9,847 nt of DNA, taken from NCBI GenBank assembly GCA_035289205.1, contig DATDXV010000028.1:1-9847 (forward strand). Reading direction: 5' to 3'. The number at the start of each line of letters is the position of its first letter. Position 1 is the first letter of the stretch. The position numbers and the translations under genes are program-made. The notes under the pieces are model-generated. The model saw only the letters and a program-made list of their open reading frames with translations. It was not told the origin of the DNA and made no database searches. Positions 5,543 to 9,847 of this stretch are shown in pieces. The stretch comes from DATDXV01 sp035289205. Lineage in GTDB: Archaea; Aenigmatarchaeota; Aenigmatarchaeia; Aenigmatarchaeales; DATDXV01.

Positions 5543-6820
5543 CTATCTGAAAGGCTCTATTTCCTTGAATCCGCAATATTTCCACAGAGCTTTAGGTATC
5601 TTTACTGATCCATCCTTCTGTTGGTTCTGCTCAATTATCGCTATCATCACCCTGCTTGTCGCTATTGCTGTGCTGTTCAGCGTGTGCACAAATCCAACGG
5701 GCAGCTGGCCTTCCTTCTCCCTGTACTTAATGTTTAATCTTCTAGCCTGATAGTCAGTGCAGTTCGAATTGGATCCTATCTCCCTGAATGCATTGTCAGC
5801 CATCCAAAACTCTGTATCATACTTCTTCGCAGCTACTGTGCCGATGTCCCCTGTGCAGACATTTACAATCCTGAAGTATATCCCAAGGTTCTTGAGTATC
5901 GTTTCCACGTTCTTCTGCAGCTCCTCATGCAGGTCCCAGGACTTCTCAGGCGTTGAAAAAACAAACTGCTCAACCTTGTGGAAGTGATGCATCCTAAAGA
6001 ATCCCTTTGTATATTTGCCATGCGCTCCCACCTCCTTCCTGAAGCAAGGACTCAACCCCGCAAACTTCAAAGGCAGATCATCCTTATTGATAATCTCATC
6101 CTTGTACATTGCTGCCATTGGATGCTCGCTCGTTGCTATGAGATGCAAATCCTCACCCTCCACTTTGTAGAGAACATTGTCAAAATCGGCAAGGTCAGTA
6201 ACGCCTTCGTACGGCTCCCTCCTCATCAGATATGGGGGTATCATGACAGTAAACCTCTTCTTCATCAGGAAATCCAGAGCATATCTCTGCAGCGCAAGAT
6301 CTAAAATAGCAAGCTTGTTCTTAAGATAGAAAAAACCCCTTCCTGCAACCTTTGCAGCCCTCTCCTCCTCCATCAGATGACCAACAAGATCAGTGTGAGA
6401 CTTCGGCTCGAAGTTGAACTTTGGAGGCTTGCCCCACTTTTTAATCTCAACATTGTCATGCTCATCCTTTCCCAAAGGTACAGAATCATGCAAAAGATTT
6501 GGCAGTCGCATCAGGATCCAGTTGCTCCTGTTCTTGAGCATTTCGGCTTCAGCTTCAAGCTCCTTTATCTTCGCAGGTATCAAAGCAGCCTCTTTTAAGA
6601 CTTTCGAAGCATCCTCGTTTCTTGATTTCAACTCAGCAACTTTTCTAGAAAATATATTCCTCTGCTGTTTCATCTTGTCTACGTCCTGCAGAACCTGCCT
6701 CCACTTCCTGTCCTTATCCAGCAATTCATCCATCAGGTTCTCCTTCTGCTTGTCTTCCCTCTTGCGCAGATTTGCCCTTACAACATTAGGATTGTCCCTT
6801 ATCAGTTTTATGTCGAGCAT
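5543..6820 (-). CDS. serS: Seryl-tRNA synthetase
   Basis: A class II aminoacyl-tRNA synthetase that charges tRNA-Ser in the cytoplasm. The 425-aa length is normal for the common (non-methanogen) form. Residues 1-105 form the N-terminal tRNA-binding domain with its long coiled-coil arm (about 28-100). The catalytic core has the TSE triad (230-232) that contacts serine. Motif 2 is FRKEVGAHG (260-268) followed by TKGFFRMHHFHKVE, and motif 3 is HTLNSTAIATSR (379-390). The GxxR/ENxQ ending of motif 3 is slightly varied (EQNQQ), as in other archaeal SerRS. The rare methanogen-type SerRS lacks this layout, so it is excluded. The ATG at 6820 follows the tyrS TGA by 4 nt, and the sequence AAGGTGATGG spanning the tyrS stop is a good Shine-Dalgarno site, matching internal operon position. 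Confidence 0.97.
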   Translation of the reverse strand: MLDIKLIRDNPNVVRANLRKREDKQKENLMDELLDKDRKWRQVLQDVDKMKQQRNIFSRKVAELKSRNEDASKVLKEAALIPAKIKELEAEAEMLKNRSNWILMRLPNLLHDSVPLGKDEHDNVEIKKWGKPPKFNFEPKSHTDLVGHLMEEERAAKVAGRGFFYLKNKLAILDLALQRYALDFLMKKRFTVMIPPYLMRREPYEGVTDLADFDNVLYKVEGEDLHLIATSEHPMAAMYKDEIINKDDLPLKFAGLSPCFRKEVGAHGKYTKGFFRMHHFHKVEQFVFSTPEKSWDLHEELQKNVETILKNLGIYFRIVNVCTGDIGTVAAKKYDTEFWMADNAFREIGSNSNCTDYQARRLNIKYREKEGQLPVGFVHTLNSTAIATSRVMIAIIEQNQQKDGSVKIPKALWKYCGFKEIEPFR

Positions 6821-6824
6821 ACCA

Positions 6825-7892
6825 TCACCTTGTAATCTGGAAGCTCTTTACATCATCATAGAGCTTCTTTGCAGAGCCTTTTTCAAAATGCTTCCTTATA
6901 GGACCCAGAATCTCATTCAGTGCCGCAGAGGTCTCTTTCTTTAAATCAAGCGGATGCAGCTTGCCCTCCCTGAATATTTTTTCTAGCTCGTCATAGCTTT
7001 GTATCTCCAGATTTCCTCCGAACTTTGCAGGTCTCTTTACATTTCTGGAATCGAACTTCCTGAATATGATATGCTTCCAGAAATCCAGTATGGGGTTGTT
7101 CTCTACGATCTTTTCAGGGCAATACGCAGATTTTATTTTATCCTCAATCGTAGCAGCGTCATCGTGTATGTAGATTGAAGATTTCGGGACCGACTTAGAC
7201 ATCTTCAAGTCAGCTTCAGTCTCCTTTCCAGCTCTCGCTCCGCCCTGCAAGCCCAGAATAAGATGATGATGAACAGGAACTCTTATGCTTCCATCGATTT
7301 TCGGTGCAATCTCCTTTGTGAGTATCGTAGCTTTCCTCTGATCCATTCCCAGCTGCAGTATGTCAGCCTCTAAGTAAAACGGATCATATGCCTGCATCAT
7401 CGGATATAGCAATTGAGCAACTTGTTGCATATCTCTCTCTTCTCTACCCATTATAGTGCCAGCTCTAATTGCTCTTGGAATAGTGATGTGCTTCGCTACT
7501 TGGATGACGCCATTCCAATACTCAGGATCTTTCACAACATCGGAAGTCCACATGATCTTAACCTTCTTCATATCGATCCCGCACGCCTTCCAACCCTCAA
7601 CAAAATACTTGCCTGCGATCTGTATCTTATCTAGATCGCCACCAAACTTATTATTTATGATAGCAAACCAATCCGCAACATAAAGAATAAAATTTACCTT
7701 CGCATCAAGCATATCCTGGATCTTTATTGCTTTCAGTATTCCGCTGCCAAGATGTAGAATGCCGCTTGGTTCAAATCCATCGTAAGCAGAGACCTTTGTC
7801 TTGCTCTCCAATAGTTTGCGGAGGTCCTCGGGAGTAATGACCTCTTCCGTTGGTGCCTTGCTTATCAGCTCTATGCGTTTTTCCAAGTCCAT
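6825..7892 (-). CDS. tyrS: Tyrosyl-tRNA synthetase (archaeal/eukaryal type)
   Basis: A class I aminoacyl-tRNA synthetase that charges tRNA-Tyr. The 355-aa product has the HIGH-equivalent HLGS (47-50, after GFEPSG) and the KMSKS loop at 230-234. The residues that select tyrosine in archaeal TyrRS are all present: Tyr37, Tyr163, Gln167 and Asp170 (YPMMQAYD), and Gln185 (GMDQRK). This separates it from the related TrpRS. The C-terminal anticodon-binding part contains IKSAYCPE (253-260), KRPAKFGG and LHPLDLKKE. The loop just before KMSKS is longer than usual (LQGGARAGKETEAD, about 215-228). The gene is first in a tyrS-serS operon and diverges from the beta-CASP nuclease gene, with only 44 nt between the two starts. 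Confidence 0.96.
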   Translation of the reverse strand: MDLEKRIELISKAPTEEVITPEDLRKLLESKTKVSAYDGFEPSGILHLGSGILKAIKIQDMLDAKVNFILYVADWFAIINNKFGGDLDKIQIAGKYFVEGWKACGIDMKKVKIMWTSDVVKDPEYWNGVIQVAKHITIPRAIRAGTIMGREERDMQQVAQLLYPMMQAYDPFYLEADILQLGMDQRKATILTKEIAPKIDGSIRVPVHHHLILGLQGGARAGKETEADLKMSKSVPKSSIYIHDDAATIEDKIKSAYCPEKIVENNPILDFWKHIIFRKFDSRNVKRPAKFGGNLEIQSYDELEKIFREGKLHPLDLKKETSAALNEILGPIRKHFEKGSAKKLYDDVKSFQITR

Positions 7893-7907
7893 GCCAATCA
7901 GTAAACA

Positions 7908-7915
7908 TTTATAGG
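7908..7915 (+). promoter_or_regulatory. TATA box for the beta-CASP nuclease gene
   Basis: The plus strand reads TTTATAGG after an AAAC stretch, centred about 26 nt before the ATG at 7937. It fits a leaderless transcript and shows that the ATG further upstream at 7850, inside tyrS, is not the start. Confidence 0.6.
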
Positions 7916-7920
7916 GATAG

Positions 7921-7930
7921 CTACATAAAG
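7921..7930 (-). promoter_or_regulatory. TATA-like element for tyrS-serS
   Basis: The minus strand reads CTTTATGTAG, centred about 33 nt before the tyrS ATG. This would give a leader of about 7 nt. It is weaker than the other promoters here. It interleaves with the divergent promoter, so binding at one may affect the other. Confidence 0.35.
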
Positions 7931-7936
7931 CTAAGC

Positions 7937-9190
7937 ATGAAATTAAGATGCCTCGGAGGTTTCAGGGAAGTCGGAAGGAATGCTGTCCTTCTGGAAACAG
8001 GCAGGCAGCATATTCTCATGGACTGCGGCATTAAGGTTGAGGACGGGGAGACGCCGCTCATGCCTAAGAAGGTTGATTCTGTTTTGTTGGGGCATGCGCA
8101 CCTGGATCACACTGGAACGCTTCCGATGCTCTATAAGCAAGGGAAGCCGACTATTTACGCCACTGCCGCAACCTTCGATACTACGCACCTGCTCCTGAAA
8201 GACTCGATGAAGGTAGCGAAGATAAAGGGCAGGCCTGAGCTGTTCACACTGAACGACATAACCAAGATGATGGAGCATGAAAGCAGGGTCACGTACGGCC
8301 AGAAGATCAGCATCAAGGATGCGAAGGTGGAGGTCTACGACGCGGGGCATGTCCCTGGATCATGCATGTTCCTCATTGAGGTGAACGGCAAGAGGATCGT
8401 CTATACAAGCGACTTCAATACGCTCACGACAAGGCTTCTCAACGGAGCGAAAGCAAACCTGAAGGACATAGATGTGCTGATAATGGAATCCACATACAGC
8501 TCTAGGAATCATTCAAAGAGGTTGGATGTTGAGAAAGCGCTGTACAAGACCGTGATAGAGACAATAGAAAACAACGGCGTTGCCCTCATTCCAGCGTTTG
8601 CTGTAGGAAGAAGCGCGGAGATACTTTCTGTCCTGCATTCATTCAAGCCGAAATTCCCGATTTACCTGGATGGAATGGCTAGGGACGCAACAGAGATCAT
8701 TCTGAAGTACCCGGAGCTGTTGAGGAAGGCAAGCGATGTTGAAAAGGCAGTCGATTACACAATACCGGTCTACACGGAGGATGAAAGGAGGGGCATATTG
8801 AACGAGCCTTGCGCGATAGTGACAACAGGCGGCTGTCTGGATGGCGGTCCTGTTACCTACTACATCAAAAGATTATGGGATAAGATCAACTGCTCTCTGC
8901 TGGCAACTGGGTATCAAATCCCTGGATCTGCGGGGAGATATCTCTTTGATACAGGGCACTATGTAACAGAAGACGGGATAGATCTGAAAATAAAGATGAA
9001 GAAGGAGCTGTTTGATTTTTCTGCCCATTGCGGAAGGGACCAGCTTTTTGATTTTGTAAACAAAGTAAGACCCAAGAAGGTTATTGCAATACACGGTGAC
9101 CATTGCGAAAGGTTTGCAACAGAGGTCAGAAGCAGGTTCGGCATTGATGCTATAGCTCCTAAGATGGGAGATGTCTTGGAAATCAAGTAA
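7937..9190 (+). CDS. Beta-CASP metallo-beta-lactamase ribonuclease (aCPSF2-type)
   Basis: A 417-aa RNA-processing nuclease of the metallo-beta-lactamase/beta-CASP group, related to eukaryal CPSF73 and Integrator subunit 11. The zinc site has HAHLDH (53-58), His138 in DAGHVPGS, Asp159 in TSDF, and the late His386 in IHGD. Beta-CASP motif A is Glu184 (IMESTY) and motif B is His364 (FSAH). The beta-CASP cap runs from about 190 to 340 and includes FAVGRSAE. There are no N-terminal KH domains, which points to the aCPSF2-like class rather than aCPSF1, the archaeal termination factor; archaeal RNase J is the other possibility. The start at 7937 is supported by the promoter spacing and by the family's usual N-terminus (LGGFREVGRNA). 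It is the only clear plus-strand protein gene and converges with the 44-aa gene 8 nt beyond its stop. Confidence 0.93.
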   Translation: MKLRCLGGFREVGRNAVLLETGRQHILMDCGIKVEDGETPLMPKKVDSVLLGHAHLDHTGTLPMLYKQGKPTIYATAATFDTTHLLLKDSMKVAKIKGRPELFTLNDITKMMEHESRVTYGQKISIKDAKVEVYDAGHVPGSCMFLIEVNGKRIVYTSDFNTLTTRLLNGAKANLKDIDVLIMESTYSSRNHSKRLDVEKALYKTVIETIENNGVALIPAFAVGRSAEILSVLHSFKPKFPIYLDGMARDATEIILKYPELLRKASDVEKAVDYTIPVYTEDERRGILNEPCAIVTTGGCLDGGPVTYYIKRLWDKINCSLLATGYQIPGSAGRYLFDTGHYVTEDGIDLKIKMKKELFDFSAHCGRDQLFDFVNKVRPKKVIAIHGDHCERFATEVRSRFGIDAIAPKMGDVLEIK

Positions 9191-9198
9191 ATCAAACA

Positions 9199-9333
9199 TC
9201 AGAGTATCACTTTCAGCCCTCTTTCAAAATCCCTCTTCGATATATGTCCGCCCTTTTCTATTCTCTTGAGTTTCTTTAGATATCCAAGCTTCAAGTGTGA
9301 CTCCGAACTTTTTTCTCTATGTTCCTTTATCAT
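9199..9333 (-). CDS. Small basic hypothetical protein, 44 aa
   Basis: A short ATG frame (9333 to TGA 9199-9201). The protein is basic and predicted helical. It begins MIKEHREKSS, continues with LGYLKKLKRIEKGG and ends HISKRDFERGLKVIL. No family is recognised. Three points support it as real. A TATA box (TTTTATATG) is centred 27 nt upstream of the ATG, the same spacing as the leaderless promoters of the larger genes nearby. The composition is protein-like, with Lys/Arg/Glu and aliphatic residues in helical spacing. It also fills an otherwise empty stretch between convergent genes. It may bind nucleic acid or a protein partner; nothing more can be said. Alternatively it could be a fortuitous frame in an RNA transcript. 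Confidence 0.55.
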   Translation of the reverse strand: MIKEHREKSSESHLKLGYLKKLKRIEKGGHISKRDFERGLKVIL

Positions 9334-9355
9334 GATTAGCTATGGTACCTCTTTA

Positions 9356-9364
9356 CATATAAAA
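9356..9364 (-). promoter_or_regulatory. TATA box for the 44-aa gene
   Basis: The minus strand reads TTTTATATG, centred about 27 nt before the ATG at 9333. It lies just beyond the stop of the 125-aa membrane-protein gene, so the small gene appears to have its own promoter. Confidence 0.55.
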
Positions 9365-9371
9365 TTCATTT

Positions 9372-9749
9372 TTAGCAGCAGTAAAAAAGAAGCCCAATAA
9401 CAAACGGCAAAAATCCTATCACTACTGTTGAAAAGAGATAAAGCAATGCTGTGAACCTCTTTTTCCTATCCCACAAAATCCAGCCGAAAATTGCGTACTG
9501 AAGTATGCTCGCAAGAAACAGAGTGTATAAAAAGACCTGTTGCGAAGCGGTGTGAAATAATAAAGCTGCTGGAATTGACAATGCATAACCCAACCCGCTA
9601 AGCGCAACAGCAATGAGAATTGGAACTAAATTTTCGTATCCCTTAGTGAATAGCAAGAAGTAAAGTAGTACCATCTCTATTAACACGACGATCAAACCCA
9701 ACACCAAACCTCTCTGCCAACCGCTCTGCATATTTTTTGGGCTCTTCAT
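9372..9749 (-). CDS. Four-helix membrane protein of unknown function, 125 aa
   Basis: A small integral membrane protein with hydrophobic helices at about 13-33, 41-66, 70-94 and 99-123, separated by short loops (KGYEN, HTASQQ, DRKKR). The positive DRKKR loop (93-97) and the KSPKN N-terminus both suggest the cytoplasmic side. It ends in a Cys-Cys pair inside or next to the last helix. No transporter or enzyme motif is seen and no family is recognised. It is more AT-rich than the informational genes beside it, but this is not enough to claim transfer. The ATG at 9749 is about 26 nt from a TTAAAAG element (9772-9778), again consistent with a leaderless message. Confidence 0.75.
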   Translation of the reverse strand: MKSPKNMQSGWQRGLVLGLIVVLIEMVLLYFLLFTKGYENLVPILIAVALSGLGYALSIPAALLFHTASQQVFLYTLFLASILQYAIFGWILWDRKKRFTALLYLFSTVVIGFLPFVIGLLFYCC

Positions 9750-9771
9750 AAATTAGTTGTATTAGAAATAG

Positions 9772-9778
9772 CTTTTAA
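9772..9778 (-). promoter_or_regulatory. TATA-like element for the 125-aa membrane protein
   Basis: The minus strand reads AATTAAAAGC, centred about 26 nt before the ATG at 9749. It is a weak match to consensus but correctly spaced. Confidence 0.35.
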
Positions 9779-9847
9779 TTGCACGGAACCTTAGGTCTAG
9801 ACCATATCCTTTTATTGTTTTTTAAGTCATGCAACACAAACATTTCT
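9775..9847 (-). CDS. Possible 3' end of a gene running in from the right edge
   Basis: One minus-strand frame is open from the window edge to a TAA at 9775-9777. It gives about 23 residues, ending KNNKRIWSRPKVPCN. It is too short to judge and could be chance. On the plus strand an ATG at 9829 also opens a frame that runs off the edge, so the gene direction beyond the window is undecided. Confidence 0.2.
   Translation of the reverse strand, partial: EMFVLHDLKNNKRIWSRPKVPCN

Noticed and set aside
6414..6944. 176-codon plus-strand frame opposite serS/tyrS
   Set aside because: It spans the junction of two well-supported minus-strand genes and reads as Ser/Phe/Leu-rich antisense of a coiled coil.
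7767..7776. GGTTCAAATCC resembling a tRNA T-arm
   Set aside because: It lies inside the tyrS GFEPSG coding region, with no acceptor, D-arm or anticodon stem around it.
7850..7936. Upstream in-frame extension of the beta-CASP nuclease starting at 7850
   Set aside because: It would overlap the start of tyrS, the added residues do not look like the family, and the TATA box spacing and the LGGFREVGRNA N-terminus both support 7937.
1..9847. CRISPR array, insertion sequence or attachment site
   Set aside because: No regularly spaced repeats, no transposase or integrase motifs, and no long terminal inverted repeats were seen on either strand.

Overview
The window looks archaeal and gene-dense. The evidence is an archaeal-type topoisomerase IA, an archaeal/eukaryal-type TyrRS, a KaiC/RadA-fold ATPase, a CPSF-like beta-CASP ribonuclease, and TATA boxes centred about 26-29 nt upstream of start codons, which is the spacing expected for leaderless transcripts. 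The mix of short conserved hypotheticals, lysine-rich tails and a cysteine-rich TopA tail would suit a DPANN lineage such as a Woesearchaeota/Pacearchaeota-like organism. That placement is my inference and was not tested by phylogeny.

Layout, reading down the minus strand from the right edge: a 125-aa four-helix membrane protein (9372-9749), then a 44-aa protein (9199-9333) with its own leaderless promoter. On the plus strand, convergent with these, is an aCPSF2-type metallo-beta-lactamase/beta-CASP nuclease (7937-9190). It diverges from tyrS (6825-7892), which is followed 4 nt later by serS (5543-6820). Next comes a secreted/anchored coiled-coil membrane protein (4531-5517), whose end overlaps a KaiC-like ATPase gene (3723-4676) by 146 nt in a different frame. 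An intergenic stretch of about 240 nt (3479-3722) holds several TATA-like elements and a GC-rich hairpin plus T-run oriented on the plus strand, a candidate small RNA. After that come a 7-helix membrane protein (2828-3478) coupled through a GTGA overlap to an Sso10a-like winged-helix protein (2553-2831), topA (267-2519), and a 61-aa hypothetical (61-246).

Functionally, most of the window is core information processing: tRNA charging with Tyr and Ser, RNA 3'-end processing or decay, and DNA topology. Inserted among these are two possible membrane-to-cytoplasm modules: (i) the anchored coiled-coil protein plus KaiC-like ATPase, and (ii) the 7-helix protein plus DNA-binding winged helix. These two pairs and the small-RNA-like element are the least explained parts. 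No CRISPR array, insertion sequence, tRNA or rRNA was seen.
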